From positions 62,001 through 126,000 of the forward strand of contig NZ_JAGQDH010000006.1 of NCBI RefSeq assembly GCF_018069895.1: 64,000 nt of DNA, read 5' to 3'. This DNA is from Roseovarius autotrophicus (GTDB taxonomy: Bacteria; Pseudomonadota; Alphaproteobacteria; Rhodobacterales; Rhodobacteraceae). The notes below the pieces were generated by a model. That model was not told the origin of the DNA. It did no database searches and was given only the letters and a program-made list of their open reading frames with translations. This document shows, in pieces, positions 18,708-27,500 of this stretch. The translations under genes were made by a program, and so were the position numbers. Every line of letters starts with the position of its first letter. The first letter of the stretch is position 1.

Positions 18708-19268
18708 ATGGACGCAACCCTATGGATGCTTGTCGGCGCACTGCTCATGCTGGGGCTGATCCTGCTGCGATCCCGGCTGATCGGATTCGCCGCGCAACAA
18801 CCCGAGGATTATGCCGCAGCCGCGCCCCGGCTCGATCTGCGCGAGCACCTCAACGGCCCGATGAAATGCGAGGGCGTGATCTACGGCCCGCTTGGCCGCG
18901 TCGCCTCTCGCTTCGATGCCGATTTCGAGGCCGAATGGCAAGGCAATCGCGGTGTGATGCGCGAGCATTTTCGCTATGACAGCGGGCGCGAACAGGAGCG
19001 CGAATGGCACCTCACGCTTGGCAACGATGGCTCTATCCGCGCCACGGCGGCGGATCTGGTGGGCGCCGGAACGGGCCAGCAATCCGGCCCGGCGGCGCGG
19101 CTGCATTACCGCATCCGCCTGCCACGCGAGGCGGGGGGGCATGTGCTCTCGGTGACCGACTGGATGTATCTCACCCCCGGCGGGGTGGTCGTGAACCGCA
19201 GCCAGTTCCACAAGTTCGGGATCAAGGTGGCCGAGCTTGTCGCCACCATGCGCCGGGTCGAGGCATGA
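18708..19268 (+). CDS. DUF3833 protein with N-terminal membrane anchor
   Basis: The 186-residue protein opens with one hydrophobic segment (residues ~5-21, LWMLVGALLMLGLILL), then a soluble domain with repeated FDADFEAEW and DWMYLTPGGVVVNRS-type beta strands, typical of DUF3833. The family occurs in the same operon in R. sphaeroides and in other DUF1365/amine-oxidase clusters. The fold suggests lipid binding at the membrane, but no function is established. It overlaps the downstream SDR gene by 4 bases. Confidence 0.82.
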   Translation: MDATLWMLVGALLMLGLILLRSRLIGFAAQQPEDYAAAAPRLDLREHLNGPMKCEGVIYGPLGRVASRFDADFEAEWQGNRGVMREHFRYDSGREQEREWHLTLGNDGSIRATAADLVGAGTGQQSGPAARLHYRIRLPREAGGHVLSVTDWMYLTPGGVVVNRSQFHKFGIKVAELVATMRRVEA

Positions 19269-19999
19269 GCGGCTGGGCTGGAAAACGCTACTGGCTTGTC
19301 GGCGCGACCGAGGGGCTGGGCGCGGCGCTTGCGCAAAAGATAAGCGCCGCCGGGGCCGAGGTGATCGTGTCGGGGCGCAACGCCGCGCGCTGCGCCGAGG
19401 TGGCCGAGGGCCTGCCGGGACGCGCGCAAGCCCTGCCTGTCGATGTGCAGGACAGCGCCGCCGTATCGGAGGCGGCGGCAAGCCTTGGGCAGATCGACGG
19501 GGTTGTTTTCCTCGCCGGTGTCTACTGGCCCATGCCCGCACAGGAGCTTGACCCCGAGCAATTCGTCGCCATGGCCGATGTGAATTTCACCGGGGCCGCG
19601 CGCGTCATCGGCGCGGTCCTGCCCGGCATGGTGGCGCGCGACGCGGGGCATATCGTGCTCACCGGGTCGCTTGCCGGGTTTCGTGGTCTGCCGGGGGCGA
19701 TGGGCTATGCCGCCTCCAAGGCCGGGGTGATGAGCCTTGCCGAGAGCCTGCGCGCCGATCTGTGGCGCACCGGCGTTCGCGTGCAACTGGCCAATCCGGG
19801 TTTCATAAGGACCCGCCTCACCGACAAGAACGCCTTTCGCATGCCATTCCTCATGGCGCCCGAAGAGGCCGCGCAGCACATGTTCGAGCTGATGTGCGAC
19901 GAGGCCGCGTTTCAGCGCAGTTTTCCCCGGCTCTTTTCGCTCGTGTTTCGTCTGTCACGGTTTTTGCCAGATTGGGCCTACTTCAGAATATTTGCGTGA
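19265..19999 (+). CDS. Short-chain dehydrogenase/reductase (SDR)
   Basis: This 244-residue SDR closes the sigma-E operon. The nucleotide-binding motif is GATEGLG near residue 12 and the catalytic pair Tyr148 and Lys152 lies in YAASKAG, with the Ser in TGSLAGFRG. The basic residue after strand 2 (SGRNAAR) suggests NADP(H). The C-terminal segment ending in LSRFLPDWAYF may associate with the membrane. It probably reduces or oxidises a carbonyl/hydroxyl group on a lipid-derived substrate, by context. Confidence 0.88.
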   Translation: MSGWAGKRYWLVGATEGLGAALAQKISAAGAEVIVSGRNAARCAEVAEGLPGRAQALPVDVQDSAAVSEAAASLGQIDGVVFLAGVYWPMPAQELDPEQFVAMADVNFTGAARVIGAVLPGMVARDAGHIVLTGSLAGFRGLPGAMGYAASKAGVMSLAESLRADLWRTGVRVQLANPGFIRTRLTDKNAFRMPFLMAPEEAAQHMFELMCDEAAFQRSFPRLFSLVFRLSRFLPDWAYFRIFA

Positions 20000-20062
20000 A
20001 ATCAATGAAAGGGTCTCGGAGCGCGTGCAAACCTGTGGCACCATGCGAGCAGGAGGGTCCAC

Positions 20063-20389
20063 ATGCTAGACATCACCGTTCACAAGATCGCACAGGTCGT
20101 GCTCATGGCGCGCGAGCTTGACCGCGCCGAGCCGGAGTTGCGCGCCTTCATCGACCGCATGACCGAAGATGAACAGGCCAGCCTTGTTGCCGTCATGTGG
20201 ATCGGGCGCGGCAGCTTCGAGCCGGAAGAGATCGAAGAGGCCAAGCGCACCGCCTTTGAGGAGGCAACGACGCCGTGCTCCGATTACCTCATCGGCACGC
20301 CGCACCTGTCGGATCACCTCGAGAACGGACTCGAATCGCTCGGGATGTCGGCGTCGGATGACGAGGATGAATTGATCCGGGGAGGATGA
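20063..20389 (+). CDS. DUF3775 protein
   Basis: A 108-residue acidic protein beginning MLDITVHKIAQVVLMAREL after a good AGGAGG ribosome-binding site. It matches the DUF3775 family (PEEIEEAKRTA, CSDYLIGTPHLSDHLENGL). It has no signal peptide and no membrane segment, and its function is unknown. It lies 63 bases after the SDR on the same strand and could be read through from the sigma-E operon, although the gap allows its own promoter. Confidence 0.82.
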   Translation: MLDITVHKIAQVVLMARELDRAEPELRAFIDRMTEDEQASLVAVMWIGRGSFEPEEIEEAKRTAFEEATTPCSDYLIGTPHLSDHLENGLESLGMSASDDEDELIRGG

Positions 20390-20486
20390 CCGCAGGCCGC
20401 GCCATCGCGACCTTTCCGGCAGATTGATCAGGTTCCCCCGGCGCACTCGGGGAGATGAGCGCACCGGGAGAGAACGCAGCCCCCGC

Positions 20487-22058
20487 TCAGAGGTTGCCGC
20501 GTGAAAGTTCGCCCGCGATGTGATCCGCCTGCCGTATGGCCAGCGCCACGATGGTCAGCGTCGGGTTCTCCGCTGCACCGGTGGTGAATTGCGAGCCGTC
20601 CGAGACGAAGAGGTTGGGAATGTCATGGGTCTGGCCCCATTTGTTCACGACCCCGTCGCGCGGGTTCTCGGACATGCGGTTGGTGCCGAGGTTGTGGGTC
20701 GAGGGATAGGGTGGCGTCGGAAAGGTGCGCGTGGCCCCCACCGCATCATAGACAGCCGCGCCGCGCGCATAGGCGTGGTTGCGCATGGCGATATCGTTGG
20801 GGTGATCGTCAAAATGCACATTCGCCACCGGCAGGCCGTATTGATCCTTGACGTCATGGTTGAGGGTGACGCGGTTGGTCTCCTGCGGCATGTCCTCGCC
20901 CACGATCCACATGCCGGCCATGTTCTCGTAGGAATCAAGCGCGGTGGTGAATTCGCGCCCCCATCCGCCGGGATCAAGAAACGCCGCCATGAAGGGCAGG
21001 CCAAGCGCCAGCGTTTCCAGCTCATAGCCGCCGACGAAGCCGCGTGACGGGTCGTGCCGCGATTCATCCTGAATGATGCCCGCCATGGTCGTGCCGCGCC
21101 ACATCTTTACCGGCTTGTCGAACACGCCGTAAACCGAGCCGGTCATGTGCCGCATGTAATTGCGCCCCACCTGACCCGAGGAATTGGCAAGGCCATCGGG
21201 GAACATCGACGACGCGGAATTGAGCAGCAGGCGGGGCGACTCGAAACTGTTGCCCGCGACACAGACCGCGCGCGCCTTCTGCATCTGCAAATTGCCGTCC
21301 TTGTCGAAATACTCGACGCCGGTCACCTTGCCGCTGTCGTCATGCAGGATGCGCGCCACATGCGCGCGCTCGCGCACCTCGAGGTTACCGGTCGCCTCGC
21401 CGCGCGGAATATCCGTGTAGGCCGCCGACCATTTCGCGCCCCATTTGCAACCCTGAAAGCAGAATCCCGTCTGCTGGCAGGCATAGCGCCCGTCATTCTC
21501 CTGGCTGTTGATCGCCATGCGACCGGTATGGACCTCCTTGTAGCCAAGCGCCTTGGCGCCGGCCTCGAACACCTTGTAGTTGTTGCAGCCGGGAAGGCCG
21601 GGAATCCCGTTGGTGCGGGTCACGCCCAGCTTCTTCTCGGCCTTGTCATACCACGGCGCCATTTCCGCCGCGTCGATGGGCCAATCCAGAAGGTTCGCGC
21701 CCTGAACCGGGCCATAGGTGGTCGCGGCCTTCCATTCATGGTCCTGAAAGCGCAGCGAGGCCCCGGCCCAATGGGTCGTGGTGCCGCCGACAGCCTTCAC
21801 GATCCACGCTGGCAACCCCGAGAAATCGCGCGCCACACGCCAGTCGCCAGACGTGGTGCGCGGATCAAGCCAGGCCAGTTGGCCAAAGCTTTCCCATTCG
21901 TCGTTGACGTAATCCTCGGGCAGGTAGCGCCCGCCCGCCTCGAGCGCGACCACGGACACGCCGCGTTGCGCCAACTCGTTGGACAGCACGCCGCCGCCCG
22001 CGCCGGTGCCGATGACGACGATCACAGAGTCGTCGTTATGATCAAAAGGTGCAGCCAT
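20487..22058 (-). CDS. GMC-family oxidoreductase (gluconate 2-dehydrogenase-like large subunit)
   Basis: The 523-residue flavoprotein has the FAD-binding motif IGTGAGGGVLSNELAQ near residue 17 and acidic VVALEAGG, and the C-terminal GMC signature THNLGTNRM with ENPTLTIVALA. It matches catalytic subunits of membrane-bound gluconate/sugar dehydrogenases, which oxidise sugars or alcohols in the periplasm. It has no signal peptide; the gene just upstream encodes a Tat-signal small subunit, so co-export is likely. No cytochrome c subunit, the usual third partner, is present. A Cys-rich stretch CQQTGFCFQGCKWG is visible near residue 195. Confidence 0.88.
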   Translation of the reverse strand: MAAPFDHNDDSVIVVIGTGAGGGVLSNELAQRGVSVVALEAGGRYLPEDYVNDEWESFGQLAWLDPRTTSGDWRVARDFSGLPAWIVKAVGGTTTHWAGASLRFQDHEWKAATTYGPVQGANLLDWPIDAAEMAPWYDKAEKKLGVTRTNGIPGLPGCNNYKVFEAGAKALGYKEVHTGRMAINSQENDGRYACQQTGFCFQGCKWGAKWSAAYTDIPRGEATGNLEVRERAHVARILHDDSGKVTGVEYFDKDGNLQMQKARAVCVAGNSFESPRLLLNSASSMFPDGLANSSGQVGRNYMRHMTGSVYGVFDKPVKMWRGTTMAGIIQDESRHDPSRGFVGGYELETLALGLPFMAAFLDPGGWGREFTTALDSYENMAGMWIVGEDMPQETNRVTLNHDVKDQYGLPVANVHFDDHPNDIAMRNHAYARGAAVYDAVGATRTFPTPPYPSTHNLGTNRMSENPRDGVVNKWGQTHDIPNLFVSDGSQFTTGAAENPTLTIVALAIRQADHIAGELSRGNL

Positions 22059-22085
22059 AGTCTTTCCTCCCTCGATGGCTATGGC

Positions 22086-22610
22086 TCAGAGCCAGGTGAT
22101 GTCGTCGAAACCGCGGTCGATGTAACCGCCCTTGGAATAGGACTCGCCCTCATAACCAAACAGCGGCCAGACCGCCTTTTGATTATAAAGGCCGGTCACG
22201 AGGCCGCCGCGGATCTGCTGAAAGAAGGCGCTTTGCTCGATGCTGCGCAGGATATCGACGCGGTCGCGCTCCCAGCCGATGCTGAGGTAATCGGTATGGC
22301 CGCGGCCTTGCGCCGCCGCGTTCAGCCCCGCGATGCCCGCCTCGATGGCAGGGGCGGCCTCGGGCGTGTCATAGCCTTTGACGGCAATGACGTAATATTC
22401 GTCGGCCACATGGTCATGAGGGTAGATATCGCGCGCCATCTGGATCAGCGTTGCCATGGTCTCGGGTCGTAGCGCCTGTGTTTCCAGAGCCCATGCCCCG
22501 TTGGCTCCGGCAACAAAGCCCGCGCCCACCACGAAGGATGCCCCCGCGGCCATCGAGCGGGCAAGCAACTCGCGCCGCGTCATGCCCTTGCGGGCGATTG
22601 TCTGGGTCAT
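22086..22610 (-). CDS. Gluconate 2-dehydrogenase subunit 3-family protein, Tat-exported
   Basis: The 174-residue protein starts MTQTIARKGMTRRELL, with twin arginines at 12-13 followed by a hydrophobic stretch (SFVVGAGFVAGANGAWA), a clear Tat signal. The mature part (ALRPETMATLIQMARDIYPHD ... WPLFGYEGESYSKGGYID) is the gluconate dehydrogenase gamma-subunit family. It probably escorts and stabilises the GMC subunit encoded 27 bases downstream. The start follows GGGAGGAGA, directly after an intrinsic terminator. Confidence 0.88.
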   Translation of the reverse strand: MTQTIARKGMTRRELLARSMAAGASFVVGAGFVAGANGAWALETQALRPETMATLIQMARDIYPHDHVADEYYVIAVKGYDTPEAAPAIEAGIAGLNAAAQGRGHTDYLSIGWERDRVDILRSIEQSAFFQQIRGGLVTGLYNQKAVWPLFGYEGESYSKGGYIDRGFDDITWL

Positions 22611-22623
22611 GTTTTCTCCTCCC

Positions 22624-22656
22624 AAAGAAAACGGCGCGCCCCGTGGGGCCGCGCCG
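22624..22656 (-). terminator. Terminator between VOC gene and dehydrogenase subunits
   Basis: A long GC-rich hairpin (CGGCGCG...CGCGCCG with an inner CCCC/GGGG stem) is followed on the minus strand by TTTTCTTT. It ends 14 bases before the start of the Tat subunit, so it either separates the VOC gene from the dehydrogenase or attenuates read-through. Confidence 0.65.
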
Positions 22657-22662
22657 GGTTGT

Positions 22663-23058
22663 TCACTGGTAGCGTCCTCCGCGCTCCAGCACCTCGATCT
22701 CGTAGCCATCCGGGTCGGCCACAAAGAAGAACTTGGCGATCACCTCGCCATCAGGGGCAAAGGACACGATCTTGCGCGGGCTCAGCCCCTCGGCCGTGAA
22801 ACGTGCGTGCTCGGCTTCCAGATCCTCGACAACAAAAGCGATATGGCCATAGCCGTCGCCAAGGTCATACGGCTCGGTGCGGCCCTTGTTGACGGTCAGT
22901 TCCAGCTCGAATGCGGCTTGCGAATTGGCCAGATAGACCAGCGTGAATTTCTCGAAATCGAGCCGCTGCGCCACCTCTAGGCCGAAGGCGCGCCGGTAGA
23001 AATCGAGCGAGCGTCCTTCGTCGAGAACGCGAATCATGCTGTGAATGGCTTTGGCCAT
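22663..23058 (-). CDS. VOC-family protein, lactoylglutathione lyase-like
   Basis: The 131-residue protein has two VOC beta-alpha-beta-beta-beta units: HSMIRVLDEGRSLDFYRRAFGL at the start and GHIAFVVEDL with DPDGYEIEVLERG at the end. Metal ligands seen in glyoxalase I are partly visible (His6, the Glu in FELELTV, the His in GHIAF, the Glu in YEIEVLE). It could be a glyoxalase I or a related isomerase/dioxygenase. It lies on the same strand just upstream of the GMC dehydrogenase genes, separated by a terminator hairpin. Confidence 0.8.
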   Translation of the reverse strand: MAKAIHSMIRVLDEGRSLDFYRRAFGLEVAQRLDFEKFTLVYLANSQAAFELELTVNKGRTEPYDLGDGYGHIAFVVEDLEAEHARFTAEGLSPRKIVSFAPDGEVIAKFFFVADPDGYEIEVLERGGRYQ

Positions 23059-23148
23059 ATCTGCCCTCCGGAACGATGAATTGGTCCGGAAAGATTACCA
23101 GCGTTGGCCCGCCGGTGGGTAGTAAGGGGTTACTACGACTCTGTTTGT

Positions 23149-23442
23149 CTACTCCGCCGCGATCTGACCCGCCTCCGCCTCCAGAGGGTTCTCCAGATGC
23201 ACAAGGCAGGTGCAGCGCAAAAGCGCGGTGAAGTTCTTGGGTTCTCCATGCAATTCGAGCACTTCACCATGCAGTTTCGAGATGAAGGCGGGGGTGCTCA
23301 GCCCCTCGCTTGCGGCGATGTCGTCGAGAATGCCCCAAAAGGATTTTTCCAGCCTTATGCTCGTGCTCTGCCCATTCAGGCGCATCCGGCGGGTCTCGAG
23401 CGTGTAACGGTCCGGGTCCTGCCCGGCGAATATGCGGCACAT
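23149..23442 (-). CDS. Ribbon-helix-helix (RHH_4-type) small protein
   Basis: The 97-residue protein begins MCRIFAGQDPDRYTLETRRMRL. A strand-helix-helix core follows: NGQSTSIRLEKSFWGILDDIAASEGLSTPAFISKLH, typical of the RHH_4 domain, in which a beta strand pair binds DNA. Family members are common in Alphaproteobacteria and are poorly characterised. There is no partner toxin gene next to it, so an antitoxin role is not supported. Confidence 0.8.
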   Translation of the reverse strand: MCRIFAGQDPDRYTLETRRMRLNGQSTSIRLEKSFWGILDDIAASEGLSTPAFISKLHGEVLELHGEPKNFTALLRCTCLVHLENPLEAEAGQIAAE

Positions 23443-23545
23443 GTGTCGTCCTCCCTTCTCCGGCGCGGCGGGCGCGCCGGATCTCAGTAGACGCCAATCA
23501 TGGCGCATTTTTCCAGAAGGGCAAATCTTTCATGACAGGGCCGTG

Positions 23546-24346
23546 TCAGGGATAGGTGCGCGCCACGGTCCCGGGCAGGGTGAAATCCTCGCTGTGCACC
23601 ACCACACCCGCGTCGGTCAGCAGCAAGATGCCGTAAGCGCCCGGCTCGTCGATGGAAAGGCTCGGGTCGTGATAACCAAGCGTCATCGGCATCTGGTGGC
23701 AGGGGCTTTTGAGGATCGTCACCGGAATGCCGCCCGCCGCGCCCTGGATCGTGCGGTGGACATGGCCCGAGACGATCTGCACCACATTGCCCGATGCGCG
23801 AAGGCGATCAATCAGGGCCGCGCGGTTCTTCAGCCCGATCCAGTCCATCCCCGTGAAGCCGGTCTCGATCGGCGGGTGATGAGTAAAGACGATCACGCGC
23901 CGGTCGCCTGACGCGCGCAGCGCGGTCTCAAGCCAGTCGAGACGTGCCCCGCAGAGCCAGCCGGAATGGGTATCCTCAGCCTCCTCATTGAGCGTGTCGA
24001 GGCAGATCAGACGATAGCCGGGCAGGTCGGTGACATGCTGGATATGCCCCGTCTCCATCCGCGCCGCCTCGGGAAAGGCGGTAAGGAAGGGCGCGCGCCG
24101 GTCGTGATTGCCCAGCATGAGCGAGATCGGCAGGGGACAGCCATCAAGCGCCGCGCGCAGTCGCGCGTATTCCTCTGGCGCGGCATTATGGGTCAGGTCA
24201 CCGCACAGCACCACGCGCGCGGCATCGGCATGCCGGTCAAGCGCATGGGCAAACCCGAGGGAGAAGCGCGCGAACGGATCAAGGCCGATGATGGTCTCGC
24301 CCTCGGGCACAAGGTGGATATCGGTGAAGACGATGATTTTCTGCAT
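23546..24346 (-). CDS. Calcineurin-like metallophosphoesterase (CpdA-like)
   Basis: The 266-residue protein has all motifs of the class III cyclic-nucleotide phosphodiesterase group: FTDIHL at the N-terminus, CGDLTH, LGNHDRR, FTHHPP and SGHVHR. These bind a dinuclear metal centre. CpdA hydrolyses cAMP, but many paralogues act on other phosphoesters, so the substrate is uncertain. The chosen start MQKIIVFTDIH places the first metal ligand at residue 9, as in the family. The frame upstream runs into the palindromic repeat region behind pyc. Confidence 0.85.
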   Translation of the reverse strand: MQKIIVFTDIHLVPEGETIIGLDPFARFSLGFAHALDRHADAARVVLCGDLTHNAAPEEYARLRAALDGCPLPISLMLGNHDRRAPFLTAFPEAARMETGHIQHVTDLPGYRLICLDTLNEEAEDTHSGWLCGARLDWLETALRASGDRRVIVFTHHPPIETGFTGMDWIGLKNRAALIDRLRASGNVVQIVSGHVHRTIQGAAGGIPVTILKSPCHQMPMTLGYHDPSLSIDEPGAYGILLLTDAGVVVHSEDFTLPGTVARTYP

Positions 24347-24425
24347 GGGCTGGCCTGTGAGAGGGCATATGGCGCGCAGCATGGCCGAACTGGCGCGATT
24401 GCAAAAGCGATTCCACCAGCGGGCT

Positions 24426-24534
24426 GTCATCCTCGGGCTTGCCCCGAGGATCTCTTGCGGCTGGAGACCCTCGGGTCAGGCCCGAGGGTGACGGGGTGTG
24501 GGGTGGAGACCCTCGGGTCAGGCCAGAGGATGAC
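24426..24534. repeat. Palindromic repeat cluster with three arms behind pyc
   Basis: The left arm starts GTCATCCTCGGGCTTGCCC (24426-24454). Two imperfect inverted arms follow, 24464-24492 and 24506-24534, each ending ...GGGTGAC or ...GGATGAC. The arms are variants of the 29-bp arm found inside valS at 33649-33715. The cluster begins 12 bases beyond the pyc stop and could also act as a transcription end. Confidence 0.8.
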
Positions 24535-24545
24535 GGTGCTTGCGG

Positions 24546-27500
24546 TTATTCCAGCTCCACCAACAGATCCTTGGCGTCGATCTGTCCGCCTGGCTGGACG
24601 TGCACAGCCTTGACCACCGCGTCGCGCTCGGCGTGGATACTGGTTTCCATCTTCATCGCCTCGATGGTCAGCAGCAGGTCGCCGGTCTCGATCACCTGCC
24701 CTGCCTGCACCGCCACCGTGGCCACCACCCCCGGCATCGGCGCGCCAACATGGTTCGGATTGCTGTGCTCGGCCTTGGGCCGGGCGACGGCCTGTGACTT
24801 GACCATGCGGTTGGGTACGCGAATCACGCGGGGCTGGCCGTTGAGTTCGAAGAACACGCGCACCTCGCCATCCTCCTGCGTCTCGCCAACGGCTTGCAGG
24901 CGGATTTCAAGGATCTTGCCTGGGTCGATCTCGACGCTGATCTCCTCGCCCGGCTGCATCCCGTAGAAGAAGGTTCGCGTGGGCAGGGTGCGCACCGGGC
25001 CATGCACCGAATGGCGCTCCATGTAATCGGCAAAGACGCGTGGATACATCAGGCTTCCCATCAGATCCTCTTTGTCGATCTCCTCACCGAATCGCTCTTT
25101 CAACTCGGCGTGGCGCGCCTCGAGATCCTCGGGCGGCAGAAGGGTGCCCGGGCGCACGGTGATCGGCTCTTCGCCCTTGAGCACCTTCTTGACGATCGCG
25201 GGCGGAAAGCCGCCCGGCGCCTGGCCCACATAGCCCTTCATCAGCGTCACCACGCTGTCGGGAAAGCTGACCTCGGTCGCGGGGTTCAGCACATCCTCGC
25301 AGGTCAGGCCCTGGCTGACCATCATCAGCGCCAGATCGCCCACCGTCTTGGCAATCGGCGTCACCTTGATCACGTCACCGAACATCTGGTTCACATCGGC
25401 ATAGGTGCGCGCAATCTCGTGCCAGCGATCCTCCATCCCCATCGAGCGCGCCTGCGTCTTGAGGTTGGTGAACTGCCCGCCGGGCATCTCGTGCAGATAG
25501 ACCTCGGAGGTGGGCGACTGCATCCCGCTCTCGAAAGCGGCGTAGTGATTGCGCACCGATTCCCAGTAGTTCGAGATGTGCCGGATTGCGGTAATATCAA
25601 GCCCGGTATCGCGCGGCGTGTGGCGCAGCGCCTCGACAATCGTGCCAAGCGTTGCTTGGCTCGTGTTGCCCGAGAGCGCATCCATCGCGCAATCGACCGC
25701 ATCGACCCCGGCCTCGGCGGCGGCAAGGATCGTGGCCCCGGCGATACCAGCCGTGTCATGGGTGTGATAGTGAAGCGGCAGCCCCACCTCTTGCTTGAGC
25801 GCGCGGAACAGCACGCTGGCCGTGGCCGGCTTCATCAGCCCGCCCATATCCTTGATGCACAGGATATGCGTGCCCGCCGCCTTCAGCTCTTGCGCCATCG
25901 ACAGGTAATATTTCAGGTCATACTTGGACCGCGCCGGATCGAGCATGTCGCCGGTGTAGCAGATCGCGGCCTCCAGCACCTTGCCCGACTCGAGCACCGC
26001 ATCCATCGAGACGCGCATGTTCTCTGCCCAGTTCAACGGATCGAAGACGCGGAACAGGTCAATGCCGCTTGCCGCCGCCTGTTTGACAAAGGCTGCGACC
26101 ACATTGTCGGGATAATTGGTATAGCCCACCCCGTTCGAGCCGCGCAGCAGCATCTGCGTCAGCAGGTTTGGCATCGCGGCACGGATGTCGCGCAGGCGTT
26201 GCCACGGGCATTCGTCAAGGAAGCGATAAGCCACGTCAAAGGTCGCCCCGCCCCAGCATTCGACCGAGAAAAGGCCCGGCAGGTCATGGGCATAGTTGGG
26301 CGCGATGCCGATCATGTCGATGGACCGCATCCGCGTGGCCAAAAGCGATTGATGGCTGTCGCGCATGGTGGTGTCGGTGATCAGAAGTTGCTTTTGCGCC
26401 GCCATCCAGTCTGCCACCGCCTGCGCGCCGTCGCGTTCGAGGATCTGGCGCACACCATCGCGGATGTCGGAGTTGGCGGGGCGCGGCGCACGCGGGAGCT
26501 TCGTATCCTCGGGCGGGCGCGGACGGCCCTGCACCTCGGGATGTCCGTTCACCGTGACATCGCCGATATAAGTCAGAACCTTGGTGCCCCGGTCGCGCCT
26601 TGTCGAGAAACTGAACAGCTCGGGCGTAGTGTCGATGAACTTGGTCGTATAGCGGTTCTCGAGAAAGGTCGGATGTTTCAGAAGGTTCTCGACGAAAGCG
26701 ATATTCGTGCTCACCCCCCGGATACGGAACTCTCGCAAGGCGCGGTCCATCCGCGCGATGGCAGCCTCGGGCGTGGGCGCCCAGGCAGTGACCTTGGTCA
26801 GAAGGCTGTCGTAGTAGCGCGTGATCACGCCGCCCGCATAGGCGGTGCCGCCATCAAGGCGAATACCCATGCCGGTGGCGCTGCGATAGGCGGTGATGCG
26901 ACCGTAATCGGGGATGAAATTGTTGAGCGGATCCTCGGTGGTGATCCGCGTCTGAAGCGCATGGCCATGCAGGGTAATGTCATACTGGCTGGCCTTGCCG
27001 GTGGCCTCGATCAGCGTCTTGCCCTCGGCGATCTTGATCTGGGCCTGCACGATATCGATGCCGGTGACCTCTTCGGTCACGGTATGCTCGACCTGCACGC
27101 GAGGGTTGACCTCGATGAAATAGAACTTGCCGGTGTCCATATCCATCAGGAATTCGACCGTGCCGGCACATTCGTAATTGACGTGCTTGCAGATCTTGTA
27201 ACCCAGTTGGCAGAGCTCCTCGCGCTGCGCCTCTGACAGGTAGGGGGCCGGCGCGCGTTCCACGACCTTCTGGTTGCGGCGCTGCACGGAACAATCCCGC
27301 TCGAACAGGTGATACATGTTGCCATGCCTGTCGCCGAGGATCTGCACCTCGACATGCCGCGCGCGCTCGATCATCTTTTCCAGATAACCCTCGCCATTGC
27401 CAAAGGCGGCCTCGGCCTCGCGCCGGCCCTCGCGGACCTTCTCCTCCAACTCGTCTGGCCCGGCAATCGGGCGCATCCCCCGGCCGCCGCCGCCCCAGCT

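Noticed and set aside
23149..23442. RHH protein as an antitoxin
   Set aside because: No toxin gene overlaps or adjoins it; the RHH_4 type occurs alone in this lineage.
24894..27236. Long plus-strand frame opposite pyc
   Set aside because: Shadow of the pyruvate carboxylase codon pattern, His/Arg-rich and without any motif.
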